NCBI GenBank assembly: GCA_020633625.1
Contig: JACKDJ010000032.1
Location: forward strand, 1-43,543
Origin: Myxococcales bacterium
GTDB taxonomy: Bacteria > Myxococcota_A > Bradymonadia > REDH01
DNA length: 43,543 bases
Direction: 5' to 3'
Under the pieces are notes generated by a model that did not search any database, was not told the origin of the DNA, and worked only from the letters and a program-made list of their open reading frames with translations. Below are positions 7,281-16,900 of this stretch, piece after piece. A program made the position numbers and the translations under genes. Each line of letters begins with the position of its first letter. Positions within the stretch are counted from its first letter, which is position 1.

Positions 7281-9572
7281 CTATCGCCCCAACGCCGCGG
7301 TGATCTCTGCGACCGCATCGAGGATGACGCCGAGCGAGTCGCCGACAGACACGCCCTCCTCGTAGTGGTCCCCCGGCATCTCGATCAGGACGCCGAGATC
7401 GGGGTCAACGACGAAGTCGTAGGAGGGAATCAAGTAGCCGATCGAGTCCATCCCGTTGCCCAAAAGCATCAGGTAGTCCCCCGGGATGGCATCATAGAGC
7501 CCCGGCGCCGTCGGCGCCGACTCGAGCGCGGGTGGCGCCGGGTTGCTCTGGCGAACGAGGCAGCCGAAGCGCGGGGCCTCTCCGTCCGCCAAGCGGGTCA
7601 CATGGTCTGCCGCGCAGTTGGCATCCCGCGGGTTTCCGACGATCGCGAACGCCGACGCGCGTTCGAGCGCGAACCCCGTCAGCACCTCGGGGAAGAGCTC
7701 CCCGGGCACTGTCTGCATCGTGAAGGCGCCGAGCCGAAGCTGTGCGACGCCGGTGCGCAGCCGCGGCAGGTTGTTTCCAGGGCGGCTGCCGTCGCTGAAC
7801 CGCCAGTTGTAGATTGGACGATGGAACAGGTCGAGCGACACCGCCGCCGCCTGAAACTCGATGTTCTCGACGGGGAGCAGCAGCTCGGCGCGCGCCAGCG
7901 ACAGCGCCGTCGACGGCAGCTTCGCGGCACAGCCGAAGTCTCCAGTCCCACCGTCGGGGCACTCCACCGACAGCGCCGCCATGGTCGCATCTGCGAGTCG
8001 CTCGCCGAGCGCGTGGGCCTTCGCGAAACCGTCGTCGTGGTACGTCAACCCGTCGCGACCAATCACGTCCCACCCCAGCGGTGTGAGGAGCCCTCCGACC
8101 GCGCCGCTGACATACACCGCCACGCCGCCGATGGCCTCGCGGGCGGGCTGGCCGATCGCCGGCGCCTCGGGGAGCCCATGCTCGAGAGCGTCGCGCAGCG
8201 CGGCCGGATAGTCGCCCGTGATCAGGCGGTTGCCGCCGCCCACGGCCTCGGGGTGCGAGTGCCAGTTGACGAACACACCGAGTGTGTTTGCAGCGTCCGC
8301 GGCGGCGCCTGCGCGCACGACGCGCAGAGCCGAGACGACGTCCGTGAAGACGAACGGATCGCGCGAGTCGCGCGTCGCAAACCCCTCGCTCCCGGTCCGG
8401 ACGTGAGTCGCGTACAGGTCAACCGGCTCGAGACGCGAGACGGCGTCGGTAACGAGGTCGACGACGGCGGCCTGGATCTCGTCCATCCAGCCGGGGACGA
8501 CGCCGCTGTCGGTGGGGAGATCCACCCCGTTCACGCCAGGCCCCCACCGCCCCATTGTGTCGGGCGCGCCATGCGTATGTGTGGACGCGAACACCAGGTA
8601 GTCCACACCCAGGTCGGCTGGCAGCGCCGCCAGGTTCCGCTCGATGTCGTTGAAGAAGTACCCGACCGCGTCGATGCTGAGCACGGCGACCCTCAGGTCC
8701 CCCTGGTCGAACACGGCGCCGCGAACCCAGACGTGGTCGTGGGCGGTCACGCTGACGCAACAGTCGGGACCGTCGCACGAAAGACCGACAAGATCCGCCG
8801 GGCAGAGACCCGCGATCCGGCTGCTCGAGAAGCCCGCGATCCAAGCGCCCTGCATGTAGCCGTCGCCTTCGGTGCCGTCGGCGTCGGGCGCGGTCCACTC
8901 ACCGAGCGACCGGCAGTCGGCGTACGCCTCGGTTGGCGGGCAGATCATGTCGCGGCCGCAGTCGCAGAACGTGGTCGGATCGGTGACGTCGCCGACGAAC
9001 TCGTCCGGGTTCCCGTTGGCGTCGATGCGGCCGCCGTGACCCGGCCGCGGGAGCTCCCAGCCCGATGGCGTCGCCACCCGTGCGCCGAACGCGGCGCGGA
9101 GCTGGCCCTCTGCCGACTCGCACCCGGCGGAACCGGGACAGACCACCGGTGGGGGCAGCTCGTAAATGCATGTCCCTGTCAGCCTGTCGGTCTCGCGCCA
9201 AACGCACGTCTCGGCCTCGCGGCAGTCGGCGTCCACGATGCACGCGCGGTCGTACGGGCTCCTGCACAGCGCGCCAACGGGGCGCTCCGGCGGCTCGCAG
9301 TCGGGGGGAGGGGGGGCGTCCTCGGCAGCGTCGACGTCCGGCACTGCGGTGTCATCGAGCGGCGCGTCCTCGGCGTCGGCGGGCGAGCCGGAGCCTTCGT
9401 CGCCCGTGTCGCCCGAGTCCTCGGCGTCGACGAGCTGTCCGCTCCCGTCCAGGTCGGTGGCGGCGTCTGCTCCTGCGTCGGTGCCGTGGCCGCCGCTGTC
9501 GCACGCCGCCAACGCCAGCAGCGACGCCGCGACTGCGTGAATGAGTCCGGACGAAGTGAGCGCGCGAGTCAT
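7281..9572 (-). CDS. Neutral/alkaline ceramidase-like lipoprotein
   Basis: The N-terminus is a lipoprotein signal with lipobox LAAC (Cys 24), followed by an Asp/Ala/Gly-rich linker to about residue 90 and a short Cys-rich region. From about residue 240 the sequence resembles the neutral ceramidase N-terminal domain: VAVLSIDAVGYFF, then ASTHTHGAPD, which corresponds to the metal-binding HTH segment of the family, and later NWHSHPEA and ITGDYP. At 763 residues it is of normal size for the family. It is probably anchored in the outer membrane or periplasm and may cleave an amide bond in a ceramide or related lipid, but many bacterial members have not been tested. It lies 24 bp after the Ig-like lipoprotein gene and is likely co-transcribed with it. 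Confidence 0.8.
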   Translation of the reverse strand: MTRALTSSGLIHAVAASLLALAACDSGGHGTDAGADAATDLDGSGQLVDAEDSGDTGDEGSGSPADAEDAPLDDTAVPDVDAAEDAPPPPDCEPPERPVGALCRSPYDRACIVDADCREAETCVWRETDRLTGTCIYELPPPVVCPGSAGCESAEGQLRAAFGARVATPSGWELPRPGHGGRIDANGNPDEFVGDVTDPTTFCDCGRDMICPPTEAYADCRSLGEWTAPDADGTEGDGYMQGAWIAGFSSSRIAGLCPADLVGLSCDGPDCCVSVTAHDHVWVRGAVFDQGDLRVAVLSIDAVGYFFNDIERNLAALPADLGVDYLVFASTHTHGAPDTMGRWGPGVNGVDLPTDSGVVPGWMDEIQAAVVDLVTDAVSRLEPVDLYATHVRTGSEGFATRDSRDPFVFTDVVSALRVVRAGAAADAANTLGVFVNWHSHPEAVGGGNRLITGDYPAALRDALEHGLPEAPAIGQPAREAIGGVAVYVSGAVGGLLTPLGWDVIGRDGLTYHDDGFAKAHALGERLADATMAALSVECPDGGTGDFGCAAKLPSTALSLARAELLLPVENIEFQAAAVSLDLFHRPIYNWRFSDGSRPGNNLPRLRTGVAQLRLGAFTMQTVPGELFPEVLTGFALERASAFAIVGNPRDANCAADHVTRLADGEAPRFGCLVRQSNPAPPALESAPTAPGLYDAIPGDYLMLLGNGMDSIGYLIPSYDFVVDPDLGVLIEMPGDHYEEGVSVGDSLGVILDAVAEITAALGR

Positions 9573-9596
9573 AGCGGATGACGGACGTGGGGGGAG

Positions 9597-10649
9597 TCAG
9601 GGATAGGGAACGCCGCAGAATCCGGGTGGCGGCCAGACCTCGGGGACTTCGCACTGACCGGGGACGTCTCCACACGGTGCGGTGCAGATGTCGGGTGTCC
9701 CAGGCGGAACCAGCTCTGCCGGGACTTGGTCGGCGATGAACACGGAGGTCCCGGCGTCGTAGACGAACGGGTCGTTGTCACCGGCGCTGAGGGCGATTCC
9801 CTCGAATGACAGCGTCCCCTGGAGTTGGTCGAGGTTCGTCTCCGGGTTCTTCACGACGATGCCGGTGAAGCGCAGTCCGAAGATCTGGATCTGAAGTCCG
9901 GCGAGGCGGAGCGTGATCTCGAACGTCTCGGTCTCGACGAAGCGCTCGCCGGCGTCGTTCTGCCGAATCCGCCCCTTGGCGAACGCGACGAAGCCTTGCT
10001 CGGTCGTGTCGATGAACAGCTCGCTCGGGTCGCGTGTGTTCTGCGCGGCGCCCTCGATCTCGTCCGACTCGGCGCCCACGATTAGGAACTCGCCGCGCTC
10101 CGATACGAGCACGTGAGACATCAGCGTGAGGACGTTCGGGATCGGCTGCTCGAACTCCGAGACAACGAGGTAGATGCCCTCTTCGAACGGCACCGCATCT
10201 TCGGAGATCTCGGCCGGCTTGAACTGGAAGTCGAAGATGCTGCTGTGCCCCGTCGCCGCTCCGGCGTCGCCGACCAGCCCCGGTTGCACCTCGGCGAGTA
10301 GGGGGACGTCGGGTTTGCCGATCCCGGCGGGGTCGAGCGAGAGCTCTGCGCTGAGGTGATCGTCCGCGATCGTTAGCACGTTGGGCGGCGTGCAGGCGGT
10401 CGCGGTGCAGCCCGCCAAGAGGGGCGTCGCGTCGGCGGGGAGCTCCCCCTCGAGGTCGCGCTCGTCGGCCCAGACGTCGATGACGACGCTGGCTGGGTCG
10501 ATCGGCTCCGAGAAACGGAAGACGAGCGGCTGCCCTTCGACGAAGGTCCCGCCCTCGGGGACGGTGAGGTCGACGCTGGGCGGCTCGACGTACTCACAGC
10601 CGAGCAGGAGGACGAACGCGGGCGCGAGAGTGGTGAGAGTGCTGCGCAT
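9597..10649 (-). CDS. Lipoprotein with N-terminal Ig-like domain
   Basis: The product has 350 residues. The signal peptide ends in lipobox LLGC (Cys 18). Residues about 25-120 have the pattern of bacterial Ig-like (SbsA/Big-type) domains: PEGGTFVEGQPLVFRFSEPI, followed by beta-rich sequence. The remainder is beta-rich without a recognised family. The end is rich in Cys and Pro. The gene lies 12 bp after the beta-barrel gene and 24 bp before the ceramidase-like gene, all on the minus strand, which suggests an envelope operon. Its function is unknown; it is probably a surface or periplasmic lipoprotein. Confidence 0.75.
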   Translation of the reverse strand: MRSTLTTLAPAFVLLLGCEYVEPPSVDLTVPEGGTFVEGQPLVFRFSEPIDPASVVIDVWADERDLEGELPADATPLLAGCTATACTPPNVLTIADDHLSAELSLDPAGIGKPDVPLLAEVQPGLVGDAGAATGHSSIFDFQFKPAEISEDAVPFEEGIYLVVSEFEQPIPNVLTLMSHVLVSERGEFLIVGAESDEIEGAAQNTRDPSELFIDTTEQGFVAFAKGRIRQNDAGERFVETETFEITLRLAGLQIQIFGLRFTGIVVKNPETNLDQLQGTLSFEGIALSAGDNDPFVYDAGTSVFIADQVPAELVPPGTPDICTAPCGDVPGQCEVPEVWPPPGFCGVPYP

Positions 10650-10661
10650 CGAAGGTCTCGC

Positions 10662-12464
10662 TTAGAACAGGAACTCGAAGCGGTTTTCGAGGAGGAATGA
10701 GGGGACGGCGTCGCCGTTCTCGTCCTCGAGCGACGAGCCGGGGTCTAGCGCGGCCGCCTCGACGGTCCAGCAGAACGCACCCTGGTAGGTCCACTGTAGC
10801 TGGAGATCGTACTCGGTGCCGTAGTACGATCCCGGGTCGCCGCCGTGGTAGTTCACCGCGTCGTCGTCGATGCGCAGCCCGTCCTCGCCGAGCGCGGTCA
10901 TCACGGGATCCACGGCGCCGCCGGCCGCGGGCCAGGCCATCAGGACGCCGAACCGCGTGTGAAAGCGGTGGACGGGGGTGTCCATCCAGCGGACCAGCAC
11001 CTGCGGGAACAGGGCGACGGCGTTTGTGAAGCGTCCTTCGGTCGAGGCTTCGGCGAGCGGGAACGACGGTGCGTCGAGGCTCCGCAGGTTCTCGATCCCG
11101 ACGCCGGCCAGCTTTGCGGACTCGTAGGCAAGGATTCGCTCGAAGAGCAGCAGGCCGACGTTGAGGTCGCGCGGGTACGAGAACGAGGTGATCGGCGTGT
11201 CCTGCCGAGGGTCGGCGTCGCCCTGGGCGTAGTCTACCTCGAACGTGAGTGTCGCCGGCCCGCGGTTCCAGTCGACGACGGCTCGGGCTCCCTTGGCGCG
11301 GATGTCTTGGGTCGCGGGCGGGTTCGGGCTAAGCACTGCCAGCCCCTCGGACAGCTCGCGAGTTTGGCCGCGCAGGAACGAGGCGTTCAGATCGACGTCG
11401 ACATCGCCGAACGATCCTCGGAGCATGAGGGGGATCGCCCACACATCGGTCGCGAACGAGTCGTTTCCGAGGTGGACGGCGGCCGCAGTCGCAGAGAACC
11501 CGCGGATTGCGACGTCCCGGAGTTGGGCCTGTCGTCGGGCGAACGAGAGCATGAGGCCGTTCTGCCGGAGGCTGTCGCCGGCGCGGTAGATCGCACCGGA
11601 GTTGTAGAGGTCGAGCCAGGTAACGAGCAGGACGCCGTTGTCGAGGCTCGGGTCGACGTCACCGGGAATGCCCCGGATCATCCGGACCGCCTCATCGAGC
11701 TTGGTGCCAAACAAGAACCGGTCGGCGATGTCACCGTAGCTGGAGGCTCCCCAGCGGTTCGTCCTCGTACCGTCGTGTCCACCGAGCGAGGCTCCGTAGG
11801 CGGCGGGCTGGCGCCCGACGCGGAGGATGCCGAACGGGAGGACAGCGTCGGCGTAGGCGTGGTCTACCTGCAGCGCGTCGGCGCTTTGCAGGACCGGGCG
11901 GTAGCTGTCGGGGTCGAGCGGATCCTGGCCGGGGACGAGGCCGACGTCGAGCGAGGTCGCGTTGGGTCGCCGCGCAGCGATGGCGACTCCCGAGTTCGTC
12001 GCGGGCTCGCCGGTGAACGAGCCGTTATCGCCCCACACCACGCCGTCGAGGAGGTCCATGCGGGTGTGGAGCGTGAGCCAGGGTCCGGGGGACAGGTCGA
12101 GCCCGACCCGGAGGCGGTGCTCCGTCCAGTCGATGCTGCGGACCCCGGTGTCGTTGAGCTCGAGAGGGTTGATATACACGGTGCGCGCCCGGTACTCGGC
12201 GTTGAGCCCGAGCCAGCGGGGCAGCTCGGCGCGCCAGCGGTCAGGGGTCGCGGGACTGGCAGCTGAGACGTCGGCTGGCGTGGGAGCAGCGACGGTGTTG
12301 GGCGACTGCGTCAGGCCCGGCGCGGGCTCGGCCCCGCCCTCGGGCACGGCGCCGTCCGGCACGAGCTGGGCGTCGGGCGCGTCGGGCGCCTCGGCCTGCT
12401 CTGCCGCTTGGGCGCGCGAGGCGAGGACGAGCGTGAACATCAGCGCGATCGGTGTGCGCGGCAT
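10662..12464 (-). CDS. Outer-membrane beta-barrel protein, TIGR04551-like
   Basis: The 600-residue product has a signal peptide ending near ASRAQA, an Ala/Pro-rich linker (about 21-70) and then a long region of alternating hydrophobic and polar strands with many aromatic residues, ending in FEFLF as outer-membrane barrels do. The start LGLNAEYRARTVYINPLEL and the repeated strand/turn pattern recall TIGR04551, a family of myxobacterial proteins of unknown role. That assignment is from memory and tentative. A Shine-Dalgarno-like AGGAG lies nine bases before the ATG. It is the first gene of a minus-strand run and is transcribed divergently from the lipoprotein pair at 12657. Confidence 0.7.
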   Translation of the reverse strand: MPRTPIALMFTLVLASRAQAAEQAEAPDAPDAQLVPDGAVPEGGAEPAPGLTQSPNTVAAPTPADVSAASPATPDRWRAELPRWLGLNAEYRARTVYINPLELNDTGVRSIDWTEHRLRVGLDLSPGPWLTLHTRMDLLDGVVWGDNGSFTGEPATNSGVAIAARRPNATSLDVGLVPGQDPLDPDSYRPVLQSADALQVDHAYADAVLPFGILRVGRQPAAYGASLGGHDGTRTNRWGASSYGDIADRFLFGTKLDEAVRMIRGIPGDVDPSLDNGVLLVTWLDLYNSGAIYRAGDSLRQNGLMLSFARRQAQLRDVAIRGFSATAAAVHLGNDSFATDVWAIPLMLRGSFGDVDVDLNASFLRGQTRELSEGLAVLSPNPPATQDIRAKGARAVVDWNRGPATLTFEVDYAQGDADPRQDTPITSFSYPRDLNVGLLLFERILAYESAKLAGVGIENLRSLDAPSFPLAEASTEGRFTNAVALFPQVLVRWMDTPVHRFHTRFGVLMAWPAAGGAVDPVMTALGEDGLRIDDDAVNYHGGDPGSYYGTEYDLQLQWTYQGAFCWTVEAAALDPGSSLEDENGDAVPSFLLENRFEFLF

Positions 12465-12600
12465 CGAGGGCTACTCCTGTTGGGCGCTGACGCGCGGCCG
12501 CGCTGGGCGCCGGCGGGAGCCCGCAGCGTACGCAGCGCGGCGCGCAAGGCAAGCCGACAGGGTGTGTGCCGCTGCACAGCGCGTACCCGCCGCGTCGGAC

Positions 12601-12628
12601 TTGTGCTGCGAGTCGCGTCCGGTAGGAT
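12601..12628 (+). promoter_or_regulatory. Possible promoter of the lipoprotein pair
   Basis: TTGTGC (12601-12606) and TAGGAT (12623-12628) are 16 bases apart in the 192-bp divergent gap. The -10 box matches consensus at 4 of 6 positions and the -35 box at only 3 of 6. A Shine-Dalgarno-like GAAGAGG lies just before the ATG at 12657. Confidence 0.3.
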
Positions 12629-12656
12629 GCGCGAGGACCACAGTGAAGAGGTGCGT

Positions 12657-12968
12657 ATGAGCAAGAGCGTAGCTTTGGCGGCGGCCGCGGTGATGGCGGT
12701 GGTCGGACTCGGCGGGTGCGGGGGCTCGAAGGCGGCGGCGGACTGCATGACCGCGATGAGCCAGGTGAGTTGCCCCCCCGGGACTCGTCCGGAGGCTGCC
12801 AGCGACGGTGCCGACAGCTTCTCGGCTCAGGGCGACGTGCGGACGTACCAGGTCGGCGCGCAGGGTGGCTCGCGCGCGACGTGCGACTATGTCTGCATCC
12901 CGTACTGCGAGTGCGGTATCGCCTCGATCGGGGGCGACGGCTCGGTCCAGTGCGTGCCATGCCGTTGA
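12657..12968 (+). CDS. Small cysteine-rich lipoprotein (first of tandem pair)
   Basis: I chose the ATG at 12657 because a GAAGAGG ribosome site precedes it and it begins a hydrophobic signal ending in GLGGC, a weak lipobox. The 103-residue product is almost entirely one eight-cysteine module: C-x8-C, then C-x3-C-x3-C-x1-C, then a final C-x2-C. The next gene encodes the same module, so the pair arose by duplication. I recognise no family. The Cys pattern suggests a disulfide-stabilised exported domain. Its stop lies inside the next gene (10-bp overlap). Confidence 0.7.
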   Translation: MSKSVALAAAAVMAVVGLGGCGGSKAAADCMTAMSQVSCPPGTRPEAASDGADSFSAQGDVRTYQVGAQGGSRATCDYVCIPYCECGIASIGGDGSVQCVPCR

Positions 12969-13801
12969 GGACGGCGGCGACCCTCGCCGTAGCGCTGCTC
13001 GCCGTCTCTGGTTCGAGCTGCGGGCATGGGACCGTGTCGGCGGCCGACTGCATGCGTGCCATGGCGCGTGTCGACTGCCCGCCGGGTACGGCACCCACTA
13101 GCGGATCGGCCGGGAACACGCAGGTCCAGGCCGGCGTGCAGGTGTTCGAGGTCGGAGCGTCGATGAACGACTCCGTCACCTGCGACTACCAGTGCGCGTC
13201 GATCTGCCAGTGCGGGATCGAGCGCGTCGAGAGCAGCGGCGGCGTCGTCTGCACTCCGTGCTTCGGAGTCGTCGCCCAGGCGTCGACGACCAGCGGCGGC
13301 GCGCCACCGGCTCGGCCGGCGCAGACGCCGACGCAGAATCGGCAGCAGCAGGTCGCCGCGCGTGTGTCGCTCAACTACGACGCGGCGCCGCTGTTCGAAC
13401 ACCACAACCTGACGGCGCCGTTTCAGCCGGACCCGTTCGCGATCACGGTGCGGGCGGGCGGCAACGACGCGATCGCCGAGGCAAACGTCTACGACCCGAC
13501 AGGCGGGACGTGCAACGGCTGGGTGAACGCGGGCCAGCCCGACATCGCGATCACGTACACGAGCCGAGGCACGCCGCTGACATTCTCGGTCAACTCCGAG
13601 TCCGACACGACGCTCATCGTGAACCTCCCGGATGGCACCTGGCGCTGCAACGATGACGCCAACGGCAACACGCTGAACCCGCGCCTCTACTTCGGCGACG
13701 GGATGAGCGGACGCTACAGCGTCTGGGTCGGGACGTACCAGCGCGACGGGACGTTTCCGATCGCGCAGTTCCGGGCGACGACCCAGCTCCGCGCCAACTA
13801 G
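12959..13801 (+). CDS. Cysteine-rich lipoprotein with C-terminal beta domain (second of tandem pair)
   Basis: The ATG at 12959 overlaps the end of the previous gene by 10 bp and starts a signal sequence with a possible lipobox near SGSSC. Residues about 25-100 repeat the eight-cysteine module of the first protein with identical spacing (CPPGT, TCDY, CQCGI and CTPC are landmarks). After a Gln/Pro-rich linker comes a beta-rich domain (about 135-280) with DGTWRCNDDANG and SGRYSVWVGTY. It resembles pre-peptidase C-terminal (PPC)-type domains, as also seen in the repeat protein at 40336-43543. A periplasmic or surface role is likely; the ligand is unknown. Confidence 0.72.
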   Translation: MPLRTAATLAVALLAVSGSSCGHGTVSAADCMRAMARVDCPPGTAPTSGSAGNTQVQAGVQVFEVGASMNDSVTCDYQCASICQCGIERVESSGGVVCTPCFGVVAQASTTSGGAPPARPAQTPTQNRQQQVAARVSLNYDAAPLFEHHNLTAPFQPDPFAITVRAGGNDAIAEANVYDPTGGTCNGWVNAGQPDIAITYTSRGTPLTFSVNSESDTTLIVNLPDGTWRCNDDANGNTLNPRLYFGDGMSGRYSVWVGTYQRDGTFPIAQFRATTQLRAN

Positions 13802-13828
13802 GGCCAGAACGAAGCGGAGAAACCGGGG

Positions 13829-13860
13829 GATCGGTCGGCCGAAAAGCGGCCGCCCCGATC
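13829..13860 (+). terminator. Hairpin after the lipoprotein pair
   Basis: GATCGG pairs with CCGATC, and inside it CGGCCG pairs with CGGCCG around a short A-rich loop. It lies 28 bases after the stop at 13801 and is followed by TTCTC rather than a long T run. Terminator function is plausible but not proven. Confidence 0.45.
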
Positions 13861-13910
13861 TTCTCAAACGGCCTCGATCGCTCTAGGAGGCCGGCAACCC
13901 CCGGTGTACG

Positions 13911-16900
13911 ATGCCTGCTCACTCGCGCTCACTCGGCCCGCTCCTTCTCGCCCTGGTCGTCTTCGGGCTTTCGGCTCCGACCAACGCGACCCCGGCCCTT
14001 CGCTTCGCGACCACGACGCAGGGCGGCATAGAGGTCACCGGCAACTCGCTGGGACTCTCGGGCCAAGCCGATCCGGGGACCAACGGGTCCATCGGCACGT
14101 TCATCGCGCTCGATGGCGTGTCGCGCGATGGCAGCTACCCTGTCGGGACGACCGCGAGCTGGGAGGCGAACGGCTCTCGTGCGGATCTAACCCTCCCCGA
14201 CGGCGCCGCGGTGCTCCGCGCGGAGCTCGTCTGGGGCGGGAGCTTCGCGTACGGCGCCGAGGATGTGTCGGCCTTGCTTGGCCGGGCGGTGTCTCTGGTA
14301 ACGCCGCTCGAGACCGTCTCGGTCTCGCCGGACTCCGCGACGGCGTCGACTGTGTCGCTGACCGCGGCGGGTGGCTTCGCGGTGCGCTACTACGTCCGCT
14401 CGGCCGACGTCACGGACGCGGTTCGCCGTGGCGGCATCGGCCAGTACGCCGTCGGCGGTGTGCCGGCGACGCAGGACGCCGGGATCTCCGAGCTGAACGC
14501 AGCGGGCTGGACTCTCATCGTCGCTTACCAGCACAACGGTGCGCCGTCGCGCAACCTCAGCATCTTCGTCGGCGCGGACTGGGTCGACGAAGACTCGACG
14601 CTCGACGTGGTCGCCGGCGGGTTCTGCGCGCCGCCGACCGGTGCCGTGTTCGGGAACCTCGTCGTAAGCGCGCTGGAGGGCGACGCGCGGTACTCCGGCG
14701 ACAGCCTCGCAATCTCCCGCCCCGGCGGCGGCTTTGCGCCGCTCTCGGGGCCTAGAAACCCGGTCGGGAACTTCTTCGCGTCACAGATCTGCGACGTATT
14801 CGGTGAGCTCGATAGCCGGGGGACGTTCGGCGACCGAAACCACGACCCCGCGCTCGGGACGAACACGGTTGGTGGACGGCAGGGGTGGGACATCACGGCG
14901 GTGAGTCTGTCATCGTCGGCAGGTCAGCTCGCGAACGCGCAGCGCGAGGCCACGATCCGAGCTTCCACAACCGACGACTCGTTCTTGCTCACATCGTTGG
15001 CGTTCGAGATCGACGTCAACGCCCCTGAGTTCACAGTGGCCGGCACCTCGATCGCGACCCCGGCGACCGTGGCTGTGGGCGACACCGTTGAGCTCAGCTT
15101 CGAGCTCCGAAACGACGGGGCCGCCGACGCCGAGCGGGTTGTCTTTTCGCAGCCGTTGCCGGCTGGCCTGGGGCTGGTCGCCGGCTCGTTCTCGATCGAC
15201 GGTGTCGCGGGCGCGGCCGACGGCTCGCCGGTCTTCGCACCCGATCTCGCGTCCGGCGTGCAGATCGGCACCGTGGCGCTCGGCGCCCGGAGGACGGTGC
15301 GGATGCGTGTCTCCGTCGACCGCTTGCCGGCCGTCCCGGCCCCAGCGGAGTTTCGACTGCAGCCCTCGTGGAGCTACGAGTGGCGCACGTGCCCCGGCGT
15401 TCCGCCGAACGTGGCGACGGCGCTCGGCGAGCTGCTCGTGCTCCGCGCCGCGTCGCTCGTCACCAACGTGTCGGTCAGTCCAGCGGCCGGGCCCGGGTTC
15501 TGGCCGCACGATCGGCTGACGTTCACGGTGGCCGTCACCAACGTCGGCACAGCGCCGACGTCTGCGGCAACTCTCACGAGCGCGCTCCCGACGAACACGA
15601 CCTACGTCGCTGGCAGCACGACGACGAACGGGACCGCCACGGCCGACGACGCGGGGCAGATGCCCTACGTGCGCGGCCGATCCCTCGCTTCGCCAGGGCA
15701 GGCGCCAGGCACGGTAGCGCCCGGGGCGGTGGCGACAGTCTCGTTTCAGGTCGAGGTCGCGTGGAATGCGGTCACCCCGGTCGTCGAAGAGGCCGTCGTC
15801 GACCCCGACGGAAGCGGCCCGGCGGTGCCCAACACCGGGCGGCTGAGCGCAAACGTCGTCGCGGACGCCGACGCGGACCAGCTCCTCAACGCCGACGAGG
15901 ACCGGAACGGCGACCACGACCTCCGAAACGATGACACGGACCGGGACGGTGACCCCGACTTCAACGACCCGGACGACGACGGCGACCTCCTCTCCACCGT
16001 GGTCGAGGACCTCAACGGGAACGGAGATCCGCGTGACGATGACACGGACCGCGACGGCACTCCCAACTACCTCGACCCCGACGACGACGGCGATGGTGTC
16101 GCGACGCGCGACGACAACTGCCCTCTCGTCGACAACCCGGCGCAGACGGACTCTGATGGCGATGGCATCGGCGACGCATGCGAAGGGGACCGCGACAGCG
16201 ACACAATCCCCGACGAGGACGACAACTGTGTCGACGTCCCGAACCGCGGTCAGCTCGACGTCGACGGAGACGGGATCGGCGACGCGTGCGATCCGGACGA
16301 TGATGAAGACGGCGTCGATGACGGCGACGACAACTGCCCGACCGTCTTCAATCCCGACCAGCTCGACAGCGACGGCGACGGCATCGGCGACGCGTGCGAC
16401 GACGACGCCGACAGCGACGGACTCCCCGACGCGGAGGAGCTCGCGATCGGCACCGACCCGTTCGACCCGGACACCGATGGCGACGGCTTGCTTGACGGGG
16501 TCGAGGTTCACGGCGCGAACCCGACCGACCCGCTGAACCCGGACTCCGACGGCGACGGCCTCTGTGATGGGCCCAGCGACGTCGATGGGGTGTGCCGGGA
16601 CGGCGAGGATCGCGACGCGGACGGTGCGCATGGGGCAGGGGAGACCGACCCGACGGTGTTCGACACAGACGGCGGTGGCGTCGACGACGGCGAGGAGGTC
16701 GCTCGAGGCACTGACCCTCTCGATCCCTCCGATGACATCCTCGGCGACCGCGACCGCGACGGCGACGGGCTCACGGACGACGAGGAGGCCGCGATCGGGA
16801 CCGACCCCGCCGACCCGGACACCGACGATGACGGCCTGTCCGACGGCGTCGAGGTCCGGGGTGAGACCGGGACGGATCCGCTCGACCCGGACACTGACGA

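Noticed and set aside
6804..9581. 925-aa plus-strand open frame antisense to the ceramidase-like and fusion genes
   Set aside because: The composition is Arg/Gly/Ala-rich without motifs, and the opposite strand has clear domain signatures. Long antisense frames are expected at this GC content.
13904..14755. Overlapping +1 reading frame starting at GTG 13904
   Set aside because: It is Arg-rich and lacks domains, while the frame from 13911 has a signal peptide and DUF11/TSP3 domains.
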